DNA of 64,000 nt from Hydractinia symbiolongicarpus (lineage: Eukaryota > Cnidaria > Hydrozoa > Anthoathecata > Hydractiniidae), in the NCBI RefSeq assembly GCF_029227915.1, contig NC_079876.1, forward strand, positions 14,010,001-14,074,000, given 5' to 3'. Shown here one piece after another: positions 26,360-34,284 of this stretch. Every line of letters starts with the position of its first letter. The stretch's first letter is position 1. The notes under the pieces are model-generated. The model searched no databases and was not told the DNA's origin. It worked only from the letters and a program-made list of their open reading frames with translations. A program made the position numbers and the translations under genes.

Positions 26360-26603
26360 AGAGATAGGAAAAGGCGGATGTTAGGACAGATCCCGTTAGC
26401 ACTTTACCATTCCACGTCAAATTATGGATCATCCCCGTTAAATCAACGATAGAAGAGTCCATAAAATCCGTTAGCACTTTACCACTTTACGTCAAATAAG
26501 CGGGCATGCTCTATAATATCTGTCCAAAACCCCCCTCCCCGGCCGTGTCCCCCTGGCCCCCTCCCCACCCTCCCCTGTCGTGTCCCCCAATTATAGTGAT
26601 ATG
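26360..26603 (+). repeat. Polinton left terminal inverted repeat
   Basis: Starts AGAGATAGGAAAAGG. The first 176 bp (26360-26535) equal the reverse complement of 42658-42833. It contains an internal direct repeat, CCGTTAGCACTTTACCA followed by ACGTCAAAT, near 26393 and again near 26468. The inner part is C-rich on this strand with CCGTGTCCCC phrases. Confidence 0.95.
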
Positions 26604-26610
26604 TGTGTCT

Positions 26611-26635
26611 ATCTTTACCAGAAACAAGTAAAGAT
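26611..26635. terminator. 3' hairpin after the 116-aa gene
   Basis: ATCTTTACC, loop AGAAACA, AGTAAAGAT: eight pairs plus one mismatch at the loop. It lies about 20 bp past the stop of the minus-strand gene at 26655-27005. An almost identical hairpin in inverted orientation follows the integrase gene (35534-35558). A role as a 3'-end signal is inferred. Confidence 0.55.
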
Positions 26636-26654
26636 GATTGCAATGTTGCAAGGT

Positions 26655-27005
26655 TTAGCGCCACATAATGTCATAACTGAAGAATCGATTTTGATGATTA
26701 TTTTGAGATTGTTTGAGACCATTTGATCTGACAAAGGCATCACCATTCCAACCATAATCCTTCAATTCATCACAAAGTCTTGCGGGCAACCATGTCTTAT
26801 ATTTATTTCCCATTCTATCTTGAACCTCCGCATACATAGATTTTTCAGAAAGAGCACCAGGTCTTGATATTTCCATCTCTTTCACATATTTAACAAGGTA
26901 AATATCGTTTTTAGGCAGCTCTCTCCACTTTATGATTGGAGTAACTTGTTCTATGTTTTGTTCAAATTCTTCAACTGTTGGAAAAGCCATTGTGTTTATA
27001 TTCAC
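26655..27005 (-). CDS. Small conserved Polinton protein, 116 aa
   Basis: Unknown function. The protein begins MNINTMAFPTVEEF; the second Met (MAFPT) is an equally likely start. The middle (residues about 28-85) alternates short strands with charged loops: LVKYVKEMEI, MYAEVQDRMGNKYKTWLPAR. The end contains a conserved-looking FVRSNGLKQSQ and an aromatic tail FFSYDIMWR. This layout would fit a small beta-barrel (OB-like) nucleic-acid-binding protein, but that is a guess. It is the first gene inside the left TIR, is transcribed toward that TIR and is followed by a hairpin. Its separate position from the morphogenesis block fits a regulatory or replication accessory role. Confidence 0.75.
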   Translation of the reverse strand: MNINTMAFPTVEEFEQNIEQVTPIIKWRELPKNDIYLVKYVKEMEISRPGALSEKSMYAEVQDRMGNKYKTWLPARLCDELKDYGWNGDAFVRSNGLKQSQNNHQNRFFSYDIMWR

Positions 27006-27230
27006 GATTACATCTCTTTATACCACTTTATAGATTCTATCGGAAAGCAGTTTTTGTTATCTACCATCTGTCAATCAAACGCTTATAACAATAGGATTTT
27101 ACATATTTTACATACCAGAAAGTTGTTTACATAAGAAAAAAGTTAAAACGAAAGTAGCCGTTGCTAAGGATATTTGGTATGTAAGGAATGCATTGTTTCT
27201 CTATTGTTATTCTGGCTTGATTGACATTTA

Positions 27231-27242
27231 ATTGACGTCAAT
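27231..27242. terminator. 12-bp palindrome after the 389-aa gene
   Basis: ATTGACGTCAAT is a perfect palindrome, two bases past the stop of the minus-strand gene at 27245. It is shorter than the other 3' hairpins of the element and could also act as a CRE-like site (TGACGTCA). Confidence 0.4.
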
Positions 27243-27244
27243 CT

Positions 27245-28414
27245 TTATCTAAACAAATACCATATGAAATAACCCGTTGTCATAACAATCACAAGAGCGA
27301 TCTTCTCATCTTCGTGTGTAGGAGGAGTATCTTTGTGGTAAGGTGCAGTAATGTGTTTATCTGTAGTATCCACGTGGTGTACGGTGATGTGTTTATCAGG
27401 ATGATCGGGTGTTACAGGCTTCTTTTTAGTTATCTTATGTGATTCGGTAACATTGACCTTTCGATTGATACCAATGGTAAGATCTTCACCCGATATCAAA
27501 ATCTTGTTGTTGTAACCTACCACCCCTGTCTTAATTCTGAGATTCATGTCACTAGGTAACATATAAATACCTTGTCCAACCGAATAATCAACCTTACTTG
27601 AAGCGTAGTTTAACGTATCCTGATAACGTTTAATGTCCTCCTGAATATCAACCCTACGGTTAACAATGTCTTCAAGGTTATTCATAAAAACTCTTTGGGC
27701 GGTCAGAGCACTTGAATCATTACCAAGGATGGAGGAGCGTGCCGAGGCCTGAGAACTAAGAACAAGATAGGCATAGGCCCTAACACTGCTTGAGATCTTC
27801 ACAAGGCCCGTTTTTGTAAATCCATCGGATTTTTCCACAATCCACCGCGTCATGGAGTCGTTAGTGAAATAACTCAACCCGGGAGTTGGATAGTCCTTAC
27901 GTCTTTTTTGATATGAAGTGAAAAAGTACTGACCTCTGTATTTCATGGGGTTGGAATCAACATCATACTCACCACAGATTTTTAGAAATTCCTCATTTGA
28001 ATAAGGATTATCATATTGATTAAAACTATCCTCAAAGGGTAGAGGTGTCTGTAGGCGCTTAATGATTCGTCTAATGTGATAATACACATGAAAACGATAT
28101 ATTGACCTGACCATAGATCTACCATCCTTCAGGTGTTCCGAACTTACCCCACAGGCACTTGAAGCGCACCAAGTGGCGAAATTTAGCTGGGTTTGCCATA
28201 ATCTAAAAGGTTGCTCATTCCAAATTCTCATACGTTGCGCGTTATGACTAAGTTCATAATTGGTAAAAATATTAGGAAAGGAAGCGGGGAAAGAGCCACT
28301 TTCAGACACAATAATGGCCTGTTTGTACAGATCCCTAGCGCCCAATATTTGAAGATCCAGCCCTCCATTTGGCTTATATGCCGCATTCGGGTTATATCTG
28401 AAAATGTCATCCAT
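27245..28414 (-). CDS. Conserved Polinton protein with C-terminal membrane anchor, 389 aa
   Basis: No enzymatic motif was recognised. The N-terminal two thirds look globular (MDDIFRYNPNAAYKPNGG..., an aromatic-rich centre with YRFHVYYHIRRII, and SYFTNDSMTRWIVE). Residues 300-365 are a Lys/His/Pro/Thr-rich linker with repeated DKHIT. The last 17 residues (IALVIVMTTGYFIWYLF) form a single hydrophobic segment before a final Arg. It is divergent from the minor capsid gene with only 38 bp between the starts, so the two probably share a promoter region. A tail-anchored virion or assembly protein is plausible. It may correspond to one of the uncharacterised conserved Polinton proteins, but I cannot say which. 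Confidence 0.8.
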   Translation of the reverse strand: MDDIFRYNPNAAYKPNGGLDLQILGARDLYKQAIIVSESGSFPASFPNIFTNYELSHNAQRMRIWNEQPFRLWQTQLNFATWCASSACGVSSEHLKDGRSMVRSIYRFHVYYHIRRIIKRLQTPLPFEDSFNQYDNPYSNEEFLKICGEYDVDSNPMKYRGQYFFTSYQKRRKDYPTPGLSYFTNDSMTRWIVEKSDGFTKTGLVKISSSVRAYAYLVLSSQASARSSILGNDSSALTAQRVFMNNLEDIVNRRVDIQEDIKRYQDTLNYASSKVDYSVGQGIYMLPSDMNLRIKTGVVGYNNKILISGEDLTIGINRKVNVTESHKITKKKPVTPDHPDKHITVHHVDTTDKHITAPYHKDTPPTHEDEKIALVIVMTTGYFIWYLFR

Positions 28415-28452
28415 TCTTTGATTTAAATATATTCACAATCTCTAATATAATA
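28415..28452. promoter_or_regulatory. Short divergent intergenic region
   Basis: Only 38 AT-rich bases separate the divergent starts of the 389-aa protein (-) and the minor capsid gene (+). TATA-like TTTAAATATAT occurs in the middle. It must carry upstream signals for both genes unless they overlap the coding regions. Confidence 0.5.
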
Positions 28453-29016
28453 ATGTATATCACAATAAAGGACGTAAATAGCGAGAAGAAAATCTATTTG
28501 TATCAACCGATAGACAACTCACATGGTACAAAGGAGGTTGCGATCGTGGAGACGTTTTCGGATAATGTCACATATGTAGCTACAGCTCCAATAGATATAC
28601 CCTTGGCTGACGGAGTTACCACGGTTAGGTTACAACAGGGTCAGCACTACACGGGGAGGGAGTTGAATTCAATCGTGAGAGGTGATGTAAAATCAACACA
28701 ACTAGCTAGAAACTCTAAGTTGAGTAAAATATTCAATCTAGGGGGTATAACGGAACTACATTTTAATCTTAATGAATTGGATAACTCGTTAAATCTTAAA
28801 GATGGTGAATATAGCAACAACCTGATGACATATCATATATCCGAGTATGGTGGTGATTTTACATATATTGAACCGAAAAATCCGCAATATAAGAAACTAA
28901 AGAAAGGTTTACTTCAATCACTTACCATGAGAGTCACAGGTCAGGATGGTAAGGTGCTATGGGGTGGTATGAAGACAACAGTTACCCTACACATAAGAGA
29001 TACGGCGGACAGATGA
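28453..29016 (+). CDS. Minor capsid (penton) protein candidate, 187 aa
   Basis: Position and size fit the Polinton minor capsid protein (PY/penton): directly before the major capsid gene, under 200 residues. The sequence has many short beta strands (MYITIKDVN, VAIVETF, VTYVATAP) and ends with a strand-rich segment KGLLQSLTMRVTGQDGKVLW and TTVTLHI, compatible with a single jelly roll. Family knowledge: in Polintons the single-jelly-roll penton sits next to the double-jelly-roll major capsid protein. The fold call is inferred from context and strand pattern, not from a structure. Confidence 0.75.
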   Translation: MYITIKDVNSEKKIYLYQPIDNSHGTKEVAIVETFSDNVTYVATAPIDIPLADGVTTVRLQQGQHYTGRELNSIVRGDVKSTQLARNSKLSKIFNLGGITELHFNLNELDNSLNLKDGEYSNNLMTYHISEYGGDFTYIEPKNPQYKKLKKGLLQSLTMRVTGQDGKVLWGGMKTTVTLHIRDTADR

Positions 29017-29071
29017 TAACGTAGCATTAACCGAATTAAAGTAAAATAAAATAAAAGTAATATGGAATAGC

Positions 29072-30391
29072 ATGGAATACGGGAAAAAGTTAAACCCAGA
29101 GCGTTCACTTAGAACCGCACATGGCGTAAAAGGAACGCATCAAAAAGTAATTGTAACTCACAACCCAAGTGAGATTGATCAGAACCAGTTACTCCTGATT
29201 AGGTTCCCTAATTTAGGTAACGATGATGTCATTGTTCCCGGTACTTCGAAAATAAGTTTCGACATTGATCTCGAGTCAAAAGCTGACACGAAGAGAACAT
29301 TGGTCTCTAACATAGGGAGGGCAATTGTTAAAAAGTTGGCCATCAAGTTCGAGGGTACCGAGATTCTGAGCATTGATGACTTTGATCTTTTCGGGTGCTA
29401 CAGAGATTTATGGTTAACCAAGTCTGAAAAAAGAAATGCAATAAGACAAGGTATCATCTTTGATGAAGGGTGCACGGAAAATTGCATGAAACTGAGAGTT
29501 GGAGCCGCGGATAAAGATACATCGGAGGTAGCGGACAAAGCAATCTATGATGCATACAAAAACAAGTTCACCATACCACTAGATTTTGAAATGTTGGATA
29601 GCACGATTCCTTATTATCAGGCCGGATTAGGTAATAGGCTGTGTTATGAGATAACATTCAACAATTATGACAGGGTAGTATTATCAACACCTACCAAACC
29701 TTCGGGTTCCGCCACGGCACCGGCGCCGGATGCTAAATACAAAATCTCCAACATATCTCTCGAATATGAGATTGTGACACAACCGACACTCGCCAGATTC
29801 ATTTCAAATGAATACCAAAACATGGCCGTACTCTATGACAGATTCTTGAGACATAGACAAATTAGGGTGGATAAGTCAGACACAACGTGGAATTGGTCGT
29901 TCAATACACCGTGCAAGTCTCTGAAGGGTATATTGGTTCTGTTTGAGGAAGAGAAAGCTTACAAACGAAATACAGGTAGGTTCTACAATCCTAAGATCAA
30001 AAAGGTATCCGCCATAGTTGAGGGTAAGCCTAACCAACTTTTCGCTCAGGGGATGCAACCGTTTGAGCATTATGGTGAAATATGCAAGTATTTCGCGGAG
30101 GGCAAACAAAGGGATGGTAACGCCGGTGAAATACAGAAACATCTGCAACTACATGATGTGAAGGTCGCGGACTACCTAACCACGAAATATGCTCTATGGC
30201 TGGATTTCAGAACCATAGATGAAAACTCACTGCACGGGACCGGCCGACGGATTAAAAATGCGAGCGAGGGGATCACACTGCAAGTTGAAAAGACGGCCGA
30301 AACCGCGGGATCCTTAAACGCCTACATATATCTAATCATGGATGCTCAATTAAATATTCAAAACGGTGAAATTATGGATGTACTATATTAA
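29072..30391 (+). CDS. Major capsid protein (double jelly-roll), 439 aa
   Basis: Recognised as the Polinton major capsid protein by overall pattern and context between penton and ATPase. Landmarks: an N-terminal HGVKGTHQKVIVTHNPSEI segment, the first jelly-roll region with LLLIRFPNLG and SKISFDIDLES, the central FKIP-like KFTIPLDF, a second half with RQIRVDKSDTTWNWSFNTP and LKGILVLF, and a C-terminal AYIYLIMDAQLNIQNG strand. Such proteins form pseudo-hexameric capsomers of icosahedral shells. The frame is fully open. The stop lies one base before the ATPase ATG, so the two are probably co-transcribed. Length is at the short end for the family. Confidence 0.92.
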   Translation: MEYGKKLNPERSLRTAHGVKGTHQKVIVTHNPSEIDQNQLLLIRFPNLGNDDVIVPGTSKISFDIDLESKADTKRTLVSNIGRAIVKKLAIKFEGTEILSIDDFDLFGCYRDLWLTKSEKRNAIRQGIIFDEGCTENCMKLRVGAADKDTSEVADKAIYDAYKNKFTIPLDFEMLDSTIPYYQAGLGNRLCYEITFNNYDRVVLSTPTKPSGSATAPAPDAKYKISNISLEYEIVTQPTLARFISNEYQNMAVLYDRFLRHRQIRVDKSDTTWNWSFNTPCKSLKGILVLFEEEKAYKRNTGRFYNPKIKKVSAIVEGKPNQLFAQGMQPFEHYGEICKYFAEGKQRDGNAGEIQKHLQLHDVKVADYLTTKYALWLDFRTIDENSLHGTGRRIKNASEGITLQVEKTAETAGSLNAYIYLIMDAQLNIQNGEIMDVLY

Positions 30392-30392
30392 G

Positions 30393-30989
30393 ATGGACTA
30401 CATGAAAGATCCTCACACGGCATTATTCGTCGGTCCCACGGGCTGCGGAAAATCCAGACGCGTTGTAACATTACTAGAGAGTGAATACTTTGATCACTTT
30501 GATTTCATTGTGATTATATGTCCAACATTAAGATGGAATAAGACATATATGTGTCGAAAATGGTTTTGGAGAGACAGATATGTGATTCTAATTGAGCCCA
30601 GAGGTATGTTATATGAATGGATTCAAAAGATGACGGATTTCTGTGCCGGGTACAAAACATTATTCCTGATCGACGACATCATCGCGGATGAGAAACTGGA
30701 CAAAAAGAGGCAACCGCTTCTGGAGCTGGCCATCAGCGGTCGGCATCGAAACCACACCATGTGGCTACTCACACAATCATACACCGCGATACCGAAGAAC
30801 TTACGAAGGCAGGCAAAAATGTTATATGTGTGGTATCCGAAGGACAGACATGATCTCGCAACCATCCACGAAGAGAATGATGTCATTGAATCATCGGAGA
30901 TTCAGAAGGTTAAGGAAAGGCTAAAAGATGGAAAATATACACATTTAGTCATGAGGATGGAACATCCAAGAACTCACGTGATTTGCTAG
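30393..30989 (+). CDS. DNA-packaging ATPase, FtsK/HerA (A32-like), 198 aa
   Basis: Motor that translocates genome DNA into capsids. Starting at the ATG at 30393 (MDYMKD...), Walker A GPTGCGKS is at residues 14-21 and Walker B TLFLIDDI near residues 87-94. RHRNHTMWLLTQSY follows, typical of the sensor region in this family (Thr/Ser-Gln-Ser). An upstream in-frame start at 30366 would overlap the capsid gene; the chosen start one base after the capsid stop gives a normal N-terminus. The gene is intact and is followed 10 bp later by the strongest hairpin in the element. Confidence 0.93.
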   Translation: MDYMKDPHTALFVGPTGCGKSRRVVTLLESEYFDHFDFIVIICPTLRWNKTYMCRKWFWRDRYVILIEPRGMLYEWIQKMTDFCAGYKTLFLIDDIIADEKLDKKRQPLLELAISGRHRNHTMWLLTQSYTAIPKNLRRQAKMLYVWYPKDRHDLATIHEENDVIESSEIQKVKERLKDGKYTHLVMRMEHPRTHVIC

Positions 30990-30998
30990 ATTGGACGT

Positions 30999-31027
30999 TT
31001 TTTGTTACAAGACTCTTGTAACAAAAA
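30999..31027. terminator. 13-bp perfect hairpin after the ATPase gene
   Basis: TTTTTGTTACAAG, loop ACT, CTTGTAACAAAAA. It begins 10 bp past the ATPase stop. The core TTTGTTAC..GTAACAAA recurs at 36916-36939 and 38075-38098, each after another plus-strand stop codon. Confidence 0.7.
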
Positions 31028-31090
31028 GTAACAGATCTATAGACTCCTATAAGACTATCCTATAATACTCCTATAGACTACTATAGGACC
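31028..31090 (+). promoter_or_regulatory. CTATAG-rich iterated segment before the 205-aa gene
   Basis: The phrases CTATAG, CCTATA and GACT recur several times in 31035-31085 directly before the start codon at 31091. It could be a promoter or an iteron-like protein-binding array; the function is inferred from position only. Confidence 0.4.
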
Positions 31091-31708
31091 ATGATAGAAT
31101 ATATCAATTTCATAATACTAGTACTAATACTAGTAGTAGTACTTAGTTTTTGCTTTTTTTGTGTTAAAAAATACCTATCGCTATTGAAAATGGCTGAAAC
31201 TGCAATTGACAACTTAATTTTTATTCAGGGTCCTACACCCGATGATGGCAAGAGGCAAAAATTGCTCGAGTGTGTGTTAACCGGAAATAGCAAGCTATAC
31301 CTGGGTAAAATGTGTACGGACGAGCAAATTCAAAAGCTCAAAGATGAAGAGGTAAAGAAACTCTTTAGTATCTATGAAGCTAAACTATCAGGTCAAATGG
31401 TGAAGTCTTTGGGGCAATCAATCATTCACATGTATTCCATGGGGGCCTGTACAGTCTTAGGAATAAACAATCAAGATGCATTGAGAGATGACCTGGAGAA
31501 TGACCCATTCCTAAACTCCGCCCTTCAAAGGTTCACGTGCGATTTGTATTATAGATTCGGCTCATTCTTATCACCAATCAGTGTGGGTCTAATTACAGGT
31601 AGGCATTATATCCCTGGAAGAAATTTAAACGCAAATAATAATATAGATATAGATAATAAAGATGTCAGAGGAACAGACTCCTATTCAGGTGACAACGAAG
31701 AACCCTAA
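31091..31708 (+). CDS. Conserved Polinton membrane protein, 205 aa
   Basis: Function unknown. Residues 5-27 (INFIILVLILVVVLSFCFFCV) are a strong N-terminal membrane segment. After it the body is soluble and mostly helical: a Lys/Glu-rich helix (DEQIQKLKDEEVKKLF), then QSIIHMYSMGACTVLGINNQ and DDLENDPFLNSAL. The C-terminal part has YYRFGSFLSPISVGLITG and an acidic/Asn-rich tail. An internal Met (MAETAIDN, about residue 34) could start a soluble form. It overlaps the next gene by 47 bp, indicating a compact polycistronic arrangement. Probably a virion or assembly factor by location. Confidence 0.75.
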   Translation: MIEYINFIILVLILVVVLSFCFFCVKKYLSLLKMAETAIDNLIFIQGPTPDDGKRQKLLECVLTGNSKLYLGKMCTDEQIQKLKDEEVKKLFSIYEAKLSGQMVKSLGQSIIHMYSMGACTVLGINNQDALRDDLENDPFLNSALQRFTCDLYYRFGSFLSPISVGLITGRHYIPGRNLNANNNIDIDNKDVRGTDSYSGDNEEP

Positions 31709-32054
31709 AAAGGTTGAATCTGGTAAGAGGTTGGCGGAATACAACCGTAAAAAGAGGGAGGAATATAAAAAATGGCTCATAGCACAGAATCAAGCACAGC
31801 CTACGCCTCAAGCACAAACACAGCCCGAAGATTCAAATGATATTGTAATAGATGTGGATTCTATGACCGAAGGCCCTAAACCAGATGGAGGGCCCATGAA
31901 CTACACAATAATGGGTGGTGGTGTGATAGTTATGCTACTAATTGGAGCGTTGGTGGTCTATAAAAATGAGGACAAAAATATTAAGGTGAAGGGTACCCCA
32001 CCACCCTCCGATCCTAAAAAAACCGTGAGAATAAGTAAACTTGAAATGGAATAA
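31662..32054 (+). CDS. Basic protein with one membrane segment, 130 aa
   Basis: Residues 10-45 are strongly basic (NPKKVESGKRLAEYNRKKREEYKKW), a layout seen in small nucleic-acid-binding virion proteins. A Gln/Pro-rich and acidic linker follows. Residues about 82-102 (YTIMGGGVIVMLLIGALVVY) form a single membrane helix, and the C-terminus is charged. The start overlaps the preceding gene by 47 bp in another frame. An 18-bp perfect palindrome follows the stop. A DNA-core to membrane or capsid adaptor is possible; no function is known to me. Confidence 0.75.
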   Translation: MSEEQTPIQVTTKNPKKVESGKRLAEYNRKKREEYKKWLIAQNQAQPTPQAQTQPEDSNDIVIDVDSMTEGPKPDGGPMNYTIMGGGVIVMLLIGALVVYKNEDKNIKVKGTPPPSDPKKTVRISKLEME

Positions 32055-32058
32055 AGGG

Positions 32059-32076
32059 ATAATATCGCGATATTAT
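32059..32076. terminator. 18-bp perfect palindrome after the 130-aa gene
   Basis: ATAATATCGCGATATTAT, starting 4 bp past the TAA. One of the recurrent palindromes at transcription-unit ends of this element. Confidence 0.6.
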
Positions 32077-32095
32077 AATCTCGAAGTATATAAAC

Positions 32096-32323
32096 ATGGA
32101 TAAGAAAAGTATAGTCAACGATATTTATAAGGCATCGGTCGTATGCGTTTTCGCTGTAGGCTATTCAATGCTCGGGAAAAAGGTATTAAAAATGACGCCA
32201 CCCTCAATTCAGAAGTTTGACCTGGAAGATACCGGAAAGCTTGTAGCCATAGTCGCCGCAAGTGAAATGACAAGAGAATATCTGGTTAAGCAGAAAATTA
32301 TACCCGAAACTATAAATATATAA
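32096..32323 (+). CDS. Small conserved Polinton membrane protein, 75 aa
   Basis: Residues 9-26 (IYKASVVCVFAVGYSMLG) are hydrophobic, followed by KKVLKMTPPSIQKFDLEDTGKLVAIVAASEMTREYLV, a pattern I associate with small Polinton proteins. Function unknown. It starts 20 bp after the palindrome at 32059-32076, preceded by TATATAAAC. Its TAA overlaps the ATG of the next 43-codon frame (TAATG), so the two are likely translated from one message. Confidence 0.75.
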   Translation: MDKKSIVNDIYKASVVCVFAVGYSMLGKKVLKMTPPSIQKFDLEDTGKLVAIVAASEMTREYLVKQKIIPETINI

Positions 32324-32454
32324 TGTTGCGAATACTGGAATGGTTGGTCTGGGTTTTATATCGACGTAAGAAAGTTGAGAGTATTTTACCCAAGGTGGAA
32401 TACACGGAGGTGGATACGGATGTCATAGACTCCGAAGCTATCGTATTAAAATAA
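32323..32454 (+). CDS. Mini-protein with N-terminal hydrophobic helix, 43 aa
   Basis: The ATG overlaps the stop of the preceding gene (TAATG). Residues 2-13 are hydrophobic and aromatic (LRILEWLVWVLY), followed by RRKK and an acidic tail rich in Val, Asp and Glu. This is a typical tiny membrane-protein layout. Support: start/stop overlap, composition, its place in a tightly packed gene row, and a hairpin 10 bp after its stop. It has no recognised family, so it remains a prediction. Confidence 0.55.
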   Translation: MLRILEWLVWVLYRRKKVESILPKVEYTEVDTDVIDSEAIVLK

Positions 32455-32464
32455 CGCCACTAAA

Positions 32465-32483
32465 ATATACTACTACAGTATAT
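32465..32483. terminator. 7-bp stem hairpin after the 43-aa gene
   Basis: ATATACT, loop ACTAC, AGTATAT, ending 6 bp before the next ATG at 32489. It lies between two co-oriented genes. Confidence 0.5.
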
Positions 32484-32488
32484 GAAAC

Positions 32489-32914
32489 ATGGCTTCAATT
32501 GCAATGATGTTGGGAGGTGCCTTCGCGAACGCTTTGGCTTTCACCGGATCAAGCTACCTCTTTTCAAGTTTATCCAAGGATAGGATAGATAAGGAACGGA
32601 AGCGGCATGATCTAGCCATAGAACAACTGCAGAAGGCTCAGGTTATATGGCAACGTAAAAGACAGGAGAGGGTTGACTTTATCAATAAGCAGCTCAGACT
32701 TGAGAAGAAGGCCGAGGGTAAATTCACGGAGCTGGATGACGCGATGCGGGAATATAAAAAAGTATTTGGAGGATCACCTCTCACGGATATTCCGCGCAGG
32801 CCCGTATTGAGCGACTTTTATACACCCAGCAATGGCCAGCATGAACGGGAATTGGCATTTATCGCGCTAAGCATGATTGGTGTCGGGGGCGCCGTGTGGT
32901 ATTTTGAAAAATAG
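32489..32914 (+). CDS. Conserved Polinton coiled-coil protein, 141 aa
   Basis: The N-terminus (MASIAMMLGGAFANALAFTG) is hydrophobic. It is followed by a long charged helix likely to form a coiled coil (residues 28-85, with ERKRHDLAIEQLQKAQ and WQRKRQERVDFINKQL) and then a Pro-containing region PRRPVLSDFYTP. The C-terminus is a second hydrophobic segment (ELAFIALSMIGVGGAVWYFE). I recognise the RKRHDLAIEQLQKAQ pattern as a recurrent Polinton protein, but its role is not known. Two hairpins separate it from the convergent gene to its right. Confidence 0.8.
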   Translation: MASIAMMLGGAFANALAFTGSSYLFSSLSKDRIDKERKRHDLAIEQLQKAQVIWQRKRQERVDFINKQLRLEKKAEGKFTELDDAMREYKKVFGGSPLTDIPRRPVLSDFYTPSNGQHERELAFIALSMIGVGGAVWYFEK

Positions 32915-32957
32915 TACGCGTGGTACTACTACTATGTTACATGACACATGTAACATA
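32912..32957. terminator. Two adjacent hairpins between convergent genes
   Basis: First: TAGTAC, loop GCGTG, GTACTA (32912-32928; it includes the stop codon). Second: TATGTTACAT, loop GACAC, ATGTAACATA (32933-32957), a perfect 10-bp stem. They lie in the 56-bp gap between the 141-aa gene (+) and the split membrane gene (-), so one may serve each strand. Confidence 0.65.
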
Positions 32958-32970
32958 TATTCCAGATCCG

Positions 32971-33747
32971 CTAACGCTTTGTAACCATGTAGGTGTATAT
33001 AAGACCTCCGATTCCAACTATCAAAGCCCAAAGGTTTTGACTCAACCAACCAACGGCCTCCTTTGCTCTATTTAGGATCCACGATACGATGGATCCAATT
33101 ATACCAGGTAGTGATGCGGCTGCGGCACTGGCTAATCTACCCAGGAGAGATCCTAGTGCGCTCAGCTTGTTCTTTATCCATTCCCTCGCACCACCTTCGG
33201 TGTTTTCATGATTTTTTGTATTACCAGTGGATGACCCCCCACCCCCTGGTGTCAAAGCTTCTACTAGAAGGCCGATAACCATACCAAATGCCGTTAGTAC
33301 GCTGACGATGGTGATACCCTGCTCACGGAATAGGGTTCGTATCTTTTCACCCCATGTAGTTTCTTTGTCAAGTACTTTGGTAATCGTCTCCCTGATGCTT
33401 TTTATTTGACTGTTAAGTTTACCTTTGAGAATATCGATAATCTCTTGCCGGCCTTTCAACTCATTTTGCAAACCTTTCAACCTTTCTTTCGCTTCATTTT
33501 GTTGTTCCTCGGTCATATTTGGTGTGTTTTCCATCTCTTCCAACTTGTTTTTTTCTCTGTCAATATGCTGTTCGAGCTGAACCTTTTTTGCAACTTCATC
33601 CTGAAGACTTCCTCTTATGTTTCTCAATGATCTATCCAATCCTAGCAATTCACGCATAGGATATTCAAATAGATCACCGGTCTGGGTTGCTTCATGGTCT
33701 ACAGATTGTTTGACCAATGAAATTAAATCTTCCGTACTGTTTACCAC
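32971..33747 (-). pseudogene. Coiled-coil/membrane protein, C-terminal part of a frameshifted gene
   Basis: This open frame has no ATG near its 5' end (nearest is internal, 33657), and its upstream coding continues in the frame of the gene at 33741-34244, overlapping by 7 bp. I read both as one protein broken by a single-base change near 33745. Visible here: a long coiled coil (residues about 35-135), LFREQGITIVSVLTAFGMVIG membrane segment, a Gly/Ser linker, a helical region KLSALGSLLGRLASAAAASL, and C-terminal hydrophobic helices ending IVGIGGLIYTYMVTK. Such a protein could perturb membranes during entry or assembly; that is inference. Programmed frameshifting is an alternative, but I saw no clear slippery heptamer. 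Confidence 0.75.
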
Positions 33748-34244
33748 ATCCCGGATATAGCTTCTAATTCTACATCACTTGCTGTTGTTATTTTAGATGA
33801 CGAGGGTAATTCTTCTTGTATTTTGTTTAGCTTAGCAGCTTGTCGGGCTGTAATCTTACCTTTTGGTATGTCAAAGCCTAAATTACGCAGCCTTCTCTTG
33901 CCTAATATATCTGATATAGTACCGGTGGCCCTTAGTCTTCCATTGTTTGTCAAAGGTTCGTTTTTATCTCTGTAGTATAATTCACCATCCTTAATTTCAA
34001 AAAGGTCTGTATGTAGCACCTCAGGTTTTGACAGGGATCCTTCAGATAATCTATCATACAACACATCAACCATTTCCCGCAAAACTCTGGTACGTTGAGT
34101 GGAGCCTCCTCCGAATGATGTCTCCTCATCAGGTGTGTGTATCTGCACACGCGTGCGCTCCCTCGGTACCAGAGGTGTGGAGTCATCAGTACCCTCGTCG
34201 GGTTGACCATGGTCACCAAACGGATCAATATCAATGTCCGCCAT
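33741..34244 (-). pseudogene. N-terminal part of the same frameshifted gene, 167 aa
   Basis: Start chosen at 34244 (MADIDIDPFGDHGQPDEG); upstream in-frame Met codons overlap the divergent gene and give a poor N-terminus. The protein is acidic at first, then has ETSFGGGSTQRTRVLREMV, LYDRLSEGSLSKPEV, a DILGKRRLRNLGFDIP segment and ends ASDVELEAISGMW. It has no membrane segment of its own; those lie in the second part (32971-33747). Family memory supports the two pieces being contiguous in related elements. The stop is the first codon after the shifted site. Confidence 0.75.
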
Positions 34245-34284
34245 TATTTTATTTAAAGGATAGTTTTTTCCTAATATAATAGAA

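Noticed and set aside
25938-26477. 179-codon minus-strand frame with a GEAGIGKN (Walker-A-like) stretch spanning the left Polinton end
   Set aside because: The first part is TIR sequence, the P-loop lacks the final Ser/Thr, and the rest has no ATPase motifs. Probably chance.
33063-33630. Plus-strand frames opposite the membrane-protein gene
   Set aside because: Antisense shadows of the coiled-coil/membrane coding region; no start context or family.
33741-33750. Programmed -1 ribosomal frameshift between the two membrane-protein frames
   Set aside because: No slippery heptamer or obvious downstream structure; a simple indel is more likely, though not proven.
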